Positions 22,194 through 32,148 of a stretch of DNA of 64,000 bases are shown in pieces. The notes below the pieces were generated by a model. The model did no database searches. It was not told where the DNA came from and saw only the letters and a program-made list of their open reading frames with translations. How positions within the stretch are numbered: the stretch's first letter is position 1; each line of letters begins with the position of its first letter. The DNA comes from Beverwykella pulmonaria (taxonomy: Eukaryota; Ascomycota; Dothideomycetes; Pleosporales; Melanommataceae): assembly GCA_001599595.1 (NCBI GenBank), contig BCHH01000001.1:957935-1021934 (forward strand). Reading direction: 5' to 3'. A program made the translations under genes and the position numbers.

Positions 22194-23098
22194 TCACCTG
22201 AACCACCAGTTGACCTGAAAGATTTCGGGATCAGCAAGTTCCAATATTATCTATATTCCGCATGGTTACTGACCGATGCATTCACCCCATCTCTAGGACC
22301 CTTAATACCTCTCACCGCATGCCACCATCCCAGCGGAATATACAGAGCATCCCCACTCTCCAGTGTAGCTTCGCAACCAGTCACTTCATCGCCAGCTATT
22401 TCACCATCTTCCCAGACAGCATTTTCCAGCATGTCCATCTCCTTTCCAACCATCATCTCGTCTCCTCTCATATTCGCGTGTCCACTCCCCACCCTCATAC
22501 GTTCATACAATTTTTTCCCAGCATCCGGCTCCATGAGCCTAACAACCTTGGTCCCTGCCAACTGCACGAAGAGATTCGGATTCGGGTCTCTATGAAGCGG
22601 AGTTCGAGTCGGCGGCCTTCCCATCCACAGACTCGAGCCGTAGATATCGCCTTTCCCAATACTCGAGATGAGGTCCGGGGTCGGAAGGTCTGCTTGAAGC
22701 GCAGAAGGGAGATCGAAGAGATTGCATTGCGCGAGGTAGAGACGCGTAGAGGAATCCTGTGAGCTTGTCATATGCGCTATGAGCAGAGACAACGGCGCTT
22801 CGAGGCGCTCGAAGACTGCGTCCTGCGTCAGCTCAAGAGGGACCATGGTCGAGCCATATAGCTCTATATAGGAGATATTGAGCCTATGGGCGCCTTTGGA
22901 AGGTATAAACCATTTCGAAATCGCGGGTGTATCGCTAAAGCGGTTTGGGAGGGCTCCAGGTTTGTTGCAGTCGAAGATGAAGGCATCTTTGTCTTCTCCC
23001 TGTCGGAGTCTATTGACTTGAGGGAATCGGGTGCTGGATGAATAGAATTGGTGCCTTGGGAAACGAGATATCAATTGAGGGCGCAATGACTGAAACAT
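22194..23098 (-). CDS. JmjC/cupin-like Fe(II), 2-oxoglutarate-dependent oxygenase
   Basis: Exon 1 (23098-22274) and exon 2 (22214-22194, six codons plus stop) are joined across a 59-bp intron (GTCAGT...TTTCAG), giving 281 aa. The last exon completes the family-typical end ASVNWWFR. The core is the double-stranded beta-helix of JmjC/cupin_8 hydroxylases. The iron ligands are visible as H-x-D in PLHRDPNPNLFVQLAGTK (about residue 170) and the distal His in IPLGWWHAVRG (about residue 259). The N-terminus (MFQSLRPQLISRFPRHQFYSSS) is Arg-rich and amphipathic, so a mitochondrial presequence is possible. The substrate may be a protein or tRNA; relatives include JMJD5-, TYW5- and FIH-like enzymes, and I cannot choose. 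It is head-to-head with prefoldin subunit 5. Confidence 0.85.
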
Positions 23099-23246
23099 GG
23101 GATTGTAGAATGCGCAAAGAATGCGATCAAGACGCCAGCGATGTGAACATCCAAAGCCCAAGCTCTCTAGCGCGCCCCTCCCAGAAGGTTTTAGCGGGGT
23201 CACGACAACTGCTCCAACCCGCACCGCGAACCAGCAAACACACACC
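23099..23246. promoter_or_regulatory. 148-bp bidirectional promoter
   Basis: Only 148 bp separate the start codons of the divergent JmjC-like and prefoldin genes, so the two promoters must overlap. No TATA box was seen. Confidence 0.55.
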
Positions 23247-23789
23247 ATGGCGTCCAAACAAGGCCAACAAGGCGGCCAAAGTACTTCTTCCCTCCCCAAC
23301 CCCCCCTTCTCCTGACTAACAACTTTTATAGTCGAAATAACATCCCTCCCTGTCCCCCAACTCCAAGAGTTAAAATCTCAACTGGACCGCGAGCTCGAAC
23401 ACCTCACCACCTCCTTCCAGTCCCTGCGCACGGCACAAGCCAAGTTTCGCGACTGCCTCAAATCCATTGCTACGGGTGTAAACGAAGATACGGCAGGGAA
23501 ACCACTTCTCCTTCCGCTGACGTCCTCGCTCTACGTGCCTGGTCATCTCACCAGCTCCACACATGTCCTAATCGACATCGGCACCGGTTTTTTCGTTGAG
23601 AAGAATACGACAGATGCCACAGATTTCTATACGAGGAAGGTCAAGGACTTGGGGGACAGCTTGAAGGATTTGGAGCAGGTCATCAATCAGAAAGCGAACA
23701 ATGCGAGGGTGGTCGAGGAAGTGATTAGGATGAAGATGCTGAACGCGCAAGAGCAGAGTGGGAGTGGAGCTGGGCAAAAAGCTGGCTGA
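23247..23789 (+). CDS. PFD5: Prefoldin subunit 5 (Gim5), two exons
   Basis: Exons 23247-23280 and 23332-23789 are joined across a 51-bp intron (GTACTT donor, GACTAAC branch site, TATAG acceptor), giving 163 aa. Prefoldin is the hexameric cytosolic co-chaperone that delivers nascent actin and tubulin to CCT/TRiC; subunit 5 is an alpha-type subunit. The protein has a Gln/Gly-rich start, an N-terminal coiled-coil helix (QLQELKSQLDRELEHL), the beta-hairpin core with LLLPLTSSLYVPGHL and VLIDIGTGFFVEK, then a C-terminal coiled-coil helix (LKDLEQVINQKANNARV). Length and motif order fit the family throughout. A short first exon carrying only the low-complexity start is plausible. Confidence 0.93.
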
Positions 23790-24704
23790 TCGGGATCGAT
23801 TGCTGCTTAATTCGAGGAATGAGAAAGTGAACGTTAGTGCAACATTGATTCTAGGGAGGATTACGAGCTATGATCATACGTTCACACCAAAGCAGAGAGC
23901 ATGGGCTGTGAAGAAGAATACTTCATAGCCATTTATTCCGAGGGCGCTTACACATAGGCAATACACGCATGCAACACGCTCACGCCTTCAGTCACATAAA
24001 TAGTAAAATTGGGGGCACTTTTGCGTATGTAAATTTTGCCTGTGTTCCTAGATCGTCCCACATATCTCAAATTGCCAATGTAGATATCCGGGACAGTTTG
24101 GCAGAAGAGTAACATAAACTTCGCAATCTATTCTGATGGGGTCTAGAGACTCAAGGTTACTACCGAATACATCATGGGGTGTTATACTCTTGACATCTTA
24201 ATCTGTGTTGTACCCTTCTATCTGCTAGGAGGTTTTATCAGAGGCTTCTTGAAATGCTCCCTCGCAGGTAGAAAATTTTGCTAGCCTATTCTTCACAACT
24301 GAATGGCTCTTTTCATGATGTTGGCCGTTGTCCTATCACGATAGGACGAACTTACGAGGTTTCTGTCTGATGTTCCTATTATGAAAATATTTTCTTCGAA
24401 ACTGTAACACGAAACCTCAGTCGAGCCTAGAGATAATTTGTAACTATCAGTAATGACGTTGCGCCTGAAATTGAGGGCTTCATGTGATGGTGAAGGACGT
24501 GATTAATGTCGAGGAGCTCAAGCGCCGCGGAAGTGCCAAGACATTTCTGGGAATATTGAACCAGCGCAGGAATCATCACAAACAGTCTTCCCCGCAAGCC
24601 AGCGCGCTATCCACTCGCTCAATTAACGCAACCCTCCAAATACCAATCCTTATCCCAAGCTGCTCAATCTCCAATCTTGGACCTTGTATCCACCACACAC
24701 CGCA
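23790..24704. other. Intergenic region
   Basis: About 0.9 kb of AT-leaning sequence with no gene. It holds an 8-bp inverted repeat (24330-24347) and the promoter of the uL23m gene. Confidence 0.5.
24330..24347. repeat. Short palindrome, 8-bp arms
   Basis: GTCCTATC and GATAGGAC form perfect inverted arms with a 2-bp spacer. It could be a dimeric protein site or chance. Confidence 0.5.
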
Positions 24705-25312
24705 ATGGCGTCCACCACTGTGGAAGTCACGAAAAAGGTCATAGGGTTTGGCAGCAAACAAATCTACTTGTTCGCACTCCTCCTCCCCCTTTATATTCCC
24801 CCCTACTGACCTGTTCATGTAGCCCCAAATTCACAATAGCTCTAATGCGCACACCGGGCCTCTCCCCCTACCACGCCCGCTTCGAGGTGCCCCTCAACTT
24901 CTCCAAATTTGACATCAAAGACTACCTCTACCACGCGTACAACGTAAAATGCTTCAATGTCCGGTCCTATGTCAAGCTCCAACCCGTGCGCGACCACTTT
25001 TCCCAGCCGCGGCACTGGTTCCGGCCCGACTCGAAGAAGTACATGACGGTGGAGATGGAGCGGCCGTTTGTGTGGCCGGCGGACCCCGAGGATTGGGAGC
25101 CCTGGGGCAAGAAGGACCAGGAGAGGAGGGAGAAGGAGTCCATGGAGCAAGTAGTGCCGAGTCAGGAGAGGAAGAAGGAGCAGATGGAGAAGTTAAGGGA
25201 GCAAGCTAATGAGATGGTTAGGAGGAGGAAATTGAGTTTGGCGAGCTGGACGAAGAAGAGGCCCGAGAAGTTAGTACATGCTAACGAGCCGACGTATAGA
25301 CTTAAGGTATAG
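24705..25312 (+). CDS. MRP20: Mitochondrial large-subunit ribosomal protein uL23m
   Basis: Exons 24705-24769 and 24823-25312 are joined across a 53-bp intron (GTTCGC donor, TGTAG acceptor), giving 184 aa. The joint restores the family motif SKQIYFPKFTIALMRTP. The protein belongs to the uL23 family at the exit tunnel of the mitochondrial ribosome. Conserved blocks are ARFEVPLNFSKFDIKDYLYHAYNV and VRSYV, followed by a family-typical charged C-terminal extension (WPADPEDWEPWG, then Lys/Glu-rich helix). The donor is weaker than most in the window, but no other join restores the motif. The coding strand is C-rich up to about 25030 and G-rich afterwards. Confidence 0.92.
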
Positions 25313-25453
25313 CATGTGCTCATGGTCCAGGGAGTGGGCTTGAATTGCATCAAGGTTGGTGTACATTGACTGTAACATATGGTTGGAATTGCCGGATGCT
25401 GGAAGACAGAATTCAAGATTTCAGATATCACGCCCAGTATTGCAAAGATTGAG

Positions 25454-26614
25454 CTAGAGATGCACCGTGTCTAAGTGCTCATTGATATCCAATTCGGCTA
25501 TCTGCAGGCTACAAATTGGACATTCAACTAGTTCTTTTTTCTCGACCAACGCAACGTTGTCTTCCTCTGCAACGTCATTTCTGGGCCGTTTCTGGCCTGT
25601 ATGAGAGCTCGACACAAACGGCGATACTATATCGGCAACATCGTCCATGGTGATCGCCTCGACTTTCCGCTTCCCGTTTGATTTCACGGCAGAGGTTCTA
25701 TCCTCTCCATTCGAGTTGGCAGTCTTTGCGGAGGTTTTACCCCCCAACGTCATGTTCTCGTCCTTAGTACCGCCGGCCTTGATCCAGCTGTCCAGTTTGT
25801 TCTTTTGGCGCCCTGCTCTCTCCTTCTTGCTCATGGCCTCGCGTTGCTTTTTCGTGGGTCCCGGCTCCTGGATTTTGGTGTATGTCCCTCCACATTCGGT
25901 TTCGTGTTGAGCCCACCATGTATCATTCTTCCCCGGAGGCCGGTTCATGCTCCGCTTTACCAAGCCGAAGTAGGGCGGTTGCTGTCTGCACAGCCCGTCA
26001 CACTGCCAGACGTGCGTCCTGTAGCTTTCCACTTCGTCGTGAAAGGTATGGTAGACGGAGACCTCGTAGTTGCCGTGGTTGTTCACGGCATCAGCAAGGA
26101 GCTGGAAACCCACGCCGTGCCCAGTTCCGTCGTCGCCCCGCAAATGTTGCCATGATGTGGTTATGAAGAAGTAGGCGTGTATGGCTTCGTGGATGAGCGT
26201 GTTGATGGTGTCGGACCGCGGTCGGTACTGCAGCAAAGGCGTGCTCATCTTCAGACGAATGCGCGTGAACTTGCCCGTGGATGGGTCTTTCGACAGTTCG
26301 CATATTCCGGCGCAGCTGTATCGACTGTGAGCACACGAAACCCGTGCCGCCATGTACATGTGTGTCACGCGAGGCAGAAGAAATGCTGGCGCTTACAGAG
26401 TCAACCTTGGGGACCACAGCACCTCCACCCGCGGCACCAGGAGCTTTCGGAAGTACAAGACATTGTAGTGCCTGAACAACTCGTGTATATCCACGAATGG
26501 CTCTCCGTCACCGAGGATCTCGTTGACGGCGTCCAGCGCCGCTTTCTGCTCCGGAGTGAGGGCTTCCAGGCTCGCGATGGCTGCAAGCGCGGCATCCTCG
26601 TCAGTGACGGGCAT
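25454..26614 (-). CDS. SprT-family metalloprotease, Spartan/SPRTN-like
   Basis: Exon 1 (26614-26397) and exon 2 (26324-25454) are joined across a 72-bp intron (GTAAGC...CACAG) in matching phase, giving 362 aa. The SprT domain has the zinc-protease motif HEAIH at about residue 116 and the downstream DDGTGHGVGFQ block supplying the third His. Two Cys pairs in the CDGLCRQQ and CGGTYTKIQEPG parts complete the SprT zinc-binding end. The C-terminus carries a UBZ4-type finger (CPICSLQIAELDINEHLDTVH) that would bind ubiquitin. This layout matches SPRTN, which digests DNA-protein crosslinks during replication; yeast Wss1 has a similar role. It is convergent with uL23m (141 bp apart) and head-to-head with the TBC gene. 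Confidence 0.92.
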
Positions 26615-27136
26615 CTGCAGGCTTCATCGGGCGTAGAGTGGGTGGTGTTTCCGAGACAGCCCTACGAGGGTGATCAGGAAGGTGAGTGTGGCTAACGGGC
26701 CCCCGTTGGCAGGGGTGTGCGGGTTCTATCGTGCAGTAGCGTGAGATTGCAGGAGGCGTGGGTGAGGCTTGATGCCAACATGCAGACCGTCGACGTTGTT
26801 TCGACGACATCCCCCCGCCCAAGACCAATCCTCGCCCCTTGCTGCCACTTAGTTGCTCCTCCGCCCTCTCCCTCTGTTTATGCCATCCTCTCCCCCTTCA
26901 TCCCTCCTCGAAGGCGCCAGAAGTGCTCAGAGCAGCTTACGAAGCGCGATTACCAGTCAGACTCCTCCGCGTTGTGCTGCTCATGACGCAGCCAGTCCCA
27001 CATGTACTGCAACTCACCAGTCACACCAATTCGACCACGCAGCGCCCGCTGGGACCAAAACACCACACACGCCGTGCGCGCAGCCCTCATCGCGCCTCCT
27101 CGGATGTGCACACACTGATGCACAATATTGAACGAG
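26615..27136. promoter_or_regulatory. Divergent promoter region, SprT and TBC genes
   Basis: A 522-bp region between two divergent start codons. It is C-rich on the plus strand from about 26810 to 26910. No further element was identified. Confidence 0.4.
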
Positions 27137-30100
27137 ATGGCGGCCCTAGAATCCCCTAACGCCGTTGATCTCGTGCGCACCTCGTCGCAAAATTCATCCG
27201 CGTCAAACAGCAGAAAAAGCAGCACCGTACGCGTGCGGCCCTTGAAACGCAACTCGAATGCATCCTTGGGGCGAACGCCCTCGCCCTCCGCGGATACGAA
27301 GAGCCTGACGTCGTTCCCCTCGCTGTCGCCTACCCCCGACTCGTCGCCCGTGCAGGCCCGTGGAAATGGATGGTTCCGCAACGCGCTGGGAGTAGGAGAC
27401 GGGGGCAGTAGGAATGGGGAGAGCAAGCCTACGAGCTCACCGGAGACCATAAAGCCAGCCGCCGCTCCTGAGCCCACATCAAACCCCACACCAAGCGCAA
27501 CTGTGAGGAAGGTGACGAAATCGACACAGCAAATCGTCGGTAGCCTAGTAGCTGCAACACCAGCTGCGAGGGAACGCTCAGCGCTGTTTGACGATACACC
27601 GCCAGAACCAGCCAAGGTTCCGGGAAACCTCCATTACTCGACCGATGCGAATATTGAAGAGATACTTGCACAGGCAGGCGGTGTCGCTCTGGTCAGGCAG
27701 CTGGCCGGGGACTTGGCACAGAGGGACACACAAATTACAGCACTAAGGAGGAGGGCCGAAGAACGAGAGAGGATTTTGCGCAAAATGCTACAGGAATGCG
27801 AGGTATCCAATATGGACATTGAGAACAGGCTTCGTGAGCTGGACAAGTGCCGGGAACAACAAAATGGAGACGAGAATGGCGTTAGAAGGCTGCGAAGGAG
27901 AGGGAGCGAGAGTGGACTCCCTGGAATGCATCCCGATGATCCCATAGACCAAAGACTGGCAAGAGCCATGGAAGACGAAGTGGCAGAGTTTCCCGACGCG
28001 CTAGGGTTTGACTCGGGGAGCACTTTCCCAGGCGCCGATCAAGTGTCTATCAACTCTGCCCTAGATGCTCCTCGGGAGACGGGACGCGCCAACTGGAAAG
28101 CCTATCTCTGGAACGGAACGAGCAGGAAAAGCAGCAGGGCGCCGTCTGTAGCCAGTGCGATGGACCGAGAGCCAGACGGTGTTTCGACACAGACTCGCTC
28201 GAGGGCATCCAGTGGCGCGAAGCAACCTCGCAAACCCATCAGCAACGACCTCTTCGTTCCCCCCGGAGGCGCAGACAAAATCGCTGGCGCCATCCCTACT
28301 TTGCGTCGTCTTCAGAGTCAGGACCAAATGAAGTCGAGCGCGTCTTCTCGCAGATCGTCAGTGTCCATTACGAACTGGGCATTGAAGATGGTAGCTGGGA
28401 ACAGCCAAGCAGCCCGCAGTTCCGACAAAGTGAGCGCGACAAGAGGCCGCAGAAATGTGTCCTCGGATCCCACCGACCGTGAGCCGTCGATGGACTCTAT
28501 TCATACGACTCATTCAACGAAATCTACTTTAGCGAGTGCCCAGAGACGTGGTGGTCGAGCGTTAGGTCCGAACGGGACTATCAAAAGTATCACTACTGAA
28601 GCTCCCAAGCATTCTCCCATGAACAGTCCTCTTCTTCCAACTCGTGGAGTTAGTAACCTAGGTCCCGTCGAGATGGACAGGATACTACCCGAAGAATCTC
28701 GACCACCTACTCTAGTCCAGCATCACAACCGATTTGCCACGAGCAACGAGTATTTGACCGACAGGTTTGGATTCATCTATGATCAACGACGCAAGAAAAG
28801 ACAAAATGAAGCCGCAGCTGCATTGACTAAGCAAAAGCGGAGCAGCAATGTCGAATCTTTGGGCGATGGTCGATCTGCCCTTAAGACGCTCGAATTTAAT
28901 GAAGACTCTGATGATATCAAGCCACCTCCATCTGATGCAGAGGGAACTTCTAGGCCACCCTCCCGACCTGCCAGCATTAGCTCTGGGGAGCAGGGTGCTG
29001 AACAACCTGCAAAGAGATGGGCAGACTATCTCAAACTTGCGACCCACCCTACAGAGCTTCTTTCGCACACTCCCTCGGCAGCCCCGATCACCTCAGTGGA
29101 ATCCGCCGAGACTGAAATCACCGCCCCAAAACTCAACCAAATCACATTGGCTAAGCGTGGAACTATACCCTCTTCAAGTGCCGCTCCAGAGCCTTCTCCT
29201 TCTCGCATTGTTTCGAGCAATGCAGAATTCTCGGTAACGATGCCTTCCCCGGCAACCCCCATCAGTCCTCATCCCCAACAACCAGATCCAGTGCAGTCTC
29301 TTCTGGACCACATGACTGGCCTTCATGACACCCTGCAAAGAGACAAGACGGTGAAGTGGAACGAATTCCTCCGTAAGGTGCGGGCTGAGCGCAAGCGCGA
29401 GGGTGAAGCGTCCGGTGCTGGAGAAGGTCGACCAAAAGGGCTAGCTATGCCAGAAACACTGCTCACAGATGGCGAGATCATTGGCGTAGCTGGCTTGGGC
29501 AACAAGGGCAAAGTTGGACGAGCAAAGTGGCAAGAGTTCCGTCGGCTTGTTCTTGGCGGCATCCCCGTTGCCTATCGGGCACAAATTTGGGCGGAGTGTA
29601 GCGGTGCCTCTGCCTTGCGTATCCCTGGGTACTACGAAGACTTGGTCAACAATGGCGATGACAATCCAACCATTGTCGCTCAAATACAGATGGACATCAC
29701 CCGTACCCTCACCGATAACATCTTCTTCCGCAAGGGGCCGGGCGTACGCAAACTGAACGAAGTTCTTCTTGCTTATTCTCGTCGCAACCCTGAGGTTGGG
29801 TATTGCCAGGGTATGAATCTGATCGCTGCCTGTCTTCTACTTATTATGCCGACCTCCGAAGACGCCTTCTGGGCCCTTGCGACCATGATTGAGGACATCC
29901 TTCCTGAGAAGTACTACGATCAACACCTTCTTACCTCCCGTGCTGATCAATCCGTTCTTCGCGAGTACGTTGCGGATCTGTTGCCCAAGTTATCAGCCCA
30001 TCTCGACGAGCTAGAAATCGAGCTCGAAGCCCTCACTTTCCAGTGGTTCTTGTCCGTCTTCACGGATTGTCTCTCGGCTGAAGCGTTGTACCGTGTGTGG

Positions 30101-30637
30101 GACGTTGTACTGTGTATGCACGATGGCTCGACTTTCCTATTCCAAGTCGCACTTGCGCTTCTCAAGCTCAACGAGAAGGCGTTGCTGCAGTGTGAGACTC
30201 CAGCCGAGATATATCACTACATCAACCACCAAATGACGAACCATGCCATCAGCATTGATGGCCTCATCCAAGCCAGCGATGCTCTCAACAAGGTCGTCAA
30301 ACGCAAGGACGTTGAGGAGCGCCGCGAGAAAGCAGTGGCGCGCGAACAGGAAGTCATGCGCCAGCGCGAGGAAGTCCGTCTGGAGCGCTCACGGAAGAAA
30401 GCCCTGAAAGATAGTGGTGTCAAGACGCAAGACGATGGAGCATCCGAGGCACCTTCCATCTCTGCTAGTCTTGACGCTGAATTATCGTTACAAACGAGTC
30501 CTTTGCGCACCCCACTCTCGAGCGCGTCGGCTAGGAGCAAGGAGGAAGAAGATGCGGATTATTTGAACCAGAGTTTGGAGGAGCTAACGAATCGTACGCC
30601 ACTGCCCATTGAGGAGGAGAGTCATTGGCGCGGTTAG
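27137..30637 (+). CDS. TBC-domain Rab GTPase-activating protein
   Basis: A single 3.5-kb exon encodes 1166 aa. Residues 1-180 and 270-740 are Ser/Pro/Thr-rich and probably disordered. A coiled coil lies at about 195-245 (LAQRDTQITALRRRAEERERIL). The TBC domain spans about 805-1040, with both catalytic fingers visible: the Arg finger in IQMDITRT (about residue 850) and the Gln finger in YCQGMN (about residue 888). Such proteins stimulate GTP hydrolysis by Rab/Ypt GTPases in vesicle traffic. A charged helix (VKRKDVEERREKAVAREQEV) follows the domain. The size and the long N-terminal extension resemble large fungal Gyp-type GAPs; which Rab it acts on cannot be read from the sequence. The ATG at 27137 is the first in frame. 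Confidence 0.9.
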   Translation: MAALESPNAVDLVRTSSQNSSASNSRKSSTVRVRPLKRNSNASLGRTPSPSADTKSLTSFPSLSPTPDSSPVQARGNGWFRNALGVGDGGSRNGESKPTSSPETIKPAAAPEPTSNPTPSATVRKVTKSTQQIVGSLVAATPAARERSALFDDTPPEPAKVPGNLHYSTDANIEEILAQAGGVALVRQLAGDLAQRDTQITALRRRAEERERILRKMLQECEVSNMDIENRLRELDKCREQQNGDENGVRRLRRRGSESGLPGMHPDDPIDQRLARAMEDEVAEFPDALGFDSGSTFPGADQVSINSALDAPRETGRANWKAYLWNGTSRKSSRAPSVASAMDREPDGVSTQTRSRASSGAKQPRKPISNDLFVPPGGADKIAGAIPTLRRLQSQDQMKSSASSRRSSVSITNWALKMVAGNSQAARSSDKVSATRGRRNVSSDPTDREPSMDSIHTTHSTKSTLASAQRRGGRALGPNGTIKSITTEAPKHSPMNSPLLPTRGVSNLGPVEMDRILPEESRPPTLVQHHNRFATSNEYLTDRFGFIYDQRRKKRQNEAAAALTKQKRSSNVESLGDGRSALKTLEFNEDSDDIKPPPSDAEGTSRPPSRPASISSGEQGAEQPAKRWADYLKLATHPTELLSHTPSAAPITSVESAETEITAPKLNQITLAKRGTIPSSSAAPEPSPSRIVSSNAEFSVTMPSPATPISPHPQQPDPVQSLLDHMTGLHDTLQRDKTVKWNEFLRKVRAERKREGEASGAGEGRPKGLAMPETLLTDGEIIGVAGLGNKGKVGRAKWQEFRRLVLGGIPVAYRAQIWAECSGASALRIPGYYEDLVNNGDDNPTIVAQIQMDITRTLTDNIFFRKGPGVRKLNEVLLAYSRRNPEVGYCQGMNLIAACLLLIMPTSEDAFWALATMIEDILPEKYYDQHLLTSRADQSVLREYVADLLPKLSAHLDELEIELEALTFQWFLSVFTDCLSAEALYRVWDVVLCMHDGSTFLFQVALALLKLNEKALLQCETPAEIYHYINHQMTNHAISIDGLIQASDALNKVVKRKDVEERREKAVAREQEVMRQREEVRLERSRKKALKDSGVKTQDDGASEAPSISASLDAELSLQTSPLRTPLSSASARSKEEEDADYLNQSLEELTNRTPLPIEEESHWRG

Positions 30638-32148
30638 CATAGACTAGCAGGCCCTTCACGGACTCTGCAGTCTCCTATGCATTTTCTTTTCTTTTCGTCT
30701 TTATCGGTGTGGGTGGTGCGATACATAGTCATGCTTGATACCCAGACCAGCCTCATTCATTCCTTTCAAGTTTCCTTTTGTCAGGTCGGATTTCTAAGTC
30801 TTCCTCATCAACATTATCATCATCACTATTCTCCCCATTTTTGCATCGGCGGCGCATGGATACAGCATACATACCCCGAAAGATTGATTTTTACCTCTTA
30901 TTCTGTAATTTGTTTTTGAGGGGGGAAGAGGGGGGGCTCGGATTGTAGCGCATGCTCTGATTGTGTTCGAGTCTCGGAGCTTGTGCCGCGACATTGCTTG
31001 GAGAGAAAAGTGGGAGATACCCTTTTCCTTTCTCCATCATTTGCTATTTGACTTCGGTCGACTTTGGGTCTATGCGGGTCGTCCTTCGGCCTAGAATATA
31101 GAACATATCTAGAATTCACATTCTGAGCAAGCATGCTATTCTTCTTGTTGAAGTTCTTAGATGCATTTTTGGTCAACCATTTAGGGCTATTGGCCTTGTC
31201 TAGATTGAGCAAACTTCTGCACTCATGTCGTGCTACGTCTCTTGTCCAAAGCCTAAACCCACTCATACTGTAATCAGCTACACCAGGTACCCAACAAAAT
31301 TTCCATCCCTCATCCTACTACTCTATAGCGCTTAGTTTACGCACATTACATTTCCGCTGGGTCCGCCCTTGGTGGCATATTGCATATTGTCATCTATAGG
31401 AGAACATTGCTAGAGCCATGATATCGCACCCTGGGCAGATGCAAGGGAGCGGTGCAGAAGAAGATCAATCCTCTTGTCCTGTAGCTGGATTTGCATCATG
31501 GAGTGGGTTGCTGGAAATGTTACCTCATAGAAGAAGATGTGTATAGCAACCTCAAGAGAAAACTGAAATACCATTGGACGGGACACTCCGTTCACAGCGC
31601 ACCGTCCAACAATCGTGAAATCAAGTTCATCATGGAATCTTTTCAAGCGAGGTTCATGCGAGGCCATCGGAATCGGGGTCGCGTTGAGGAAAGGCAAGGA
31701 AAAGCGGCATCGTCAACGTCGGCGAAAACTCGCAAGTGTGGAGAAGGCGCGCACGGAGCTGTCGGAATGTGGGGGACTCCAGGTTCAAAGCGGCCACTGA
31801 GTAAGCGGGCTAGCGCGGGTTTTCCTCACGTGATAACGTTTTAGATTGCCGAATTGCGGTTCCGCCCACAATGCGGGGATCTTGACGGCAGTCAGGTTGG
31901 TTGCTAACCTCATAACTGACCCCCGAGCCTACTGCCGCTATCCATCGGCTTGCAATCATGGGTCTGCACGCGCGCTGCTACAGCTTAACATCGACGTTCC
32001 TCCGACATGTCTTAAGTCCAGCTGCGGCGCTGCTTCTTTTCTCTAATCGCTCTCATCCACGTCCGGTTCTTTGATACCCTTCCTATCTTGTCAATTGACC
32101 TTATCCCACGTTTTTTCCTTTTCAAAAACCCCTCCTCTTACGCCAAGG
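30638..32148. other. Intergenic region upstream of the FAD monooxygenase
   Basis: 1.5 kb without a supported gene. G-runs occur near 30920-30940. A CACGTG-like site (TCACGTGA) lies at about 31827. Frames of 95-122 codons on either strand show no motif. The last 100 bp before the ATG are T/C-rich. Confidence 0.45.
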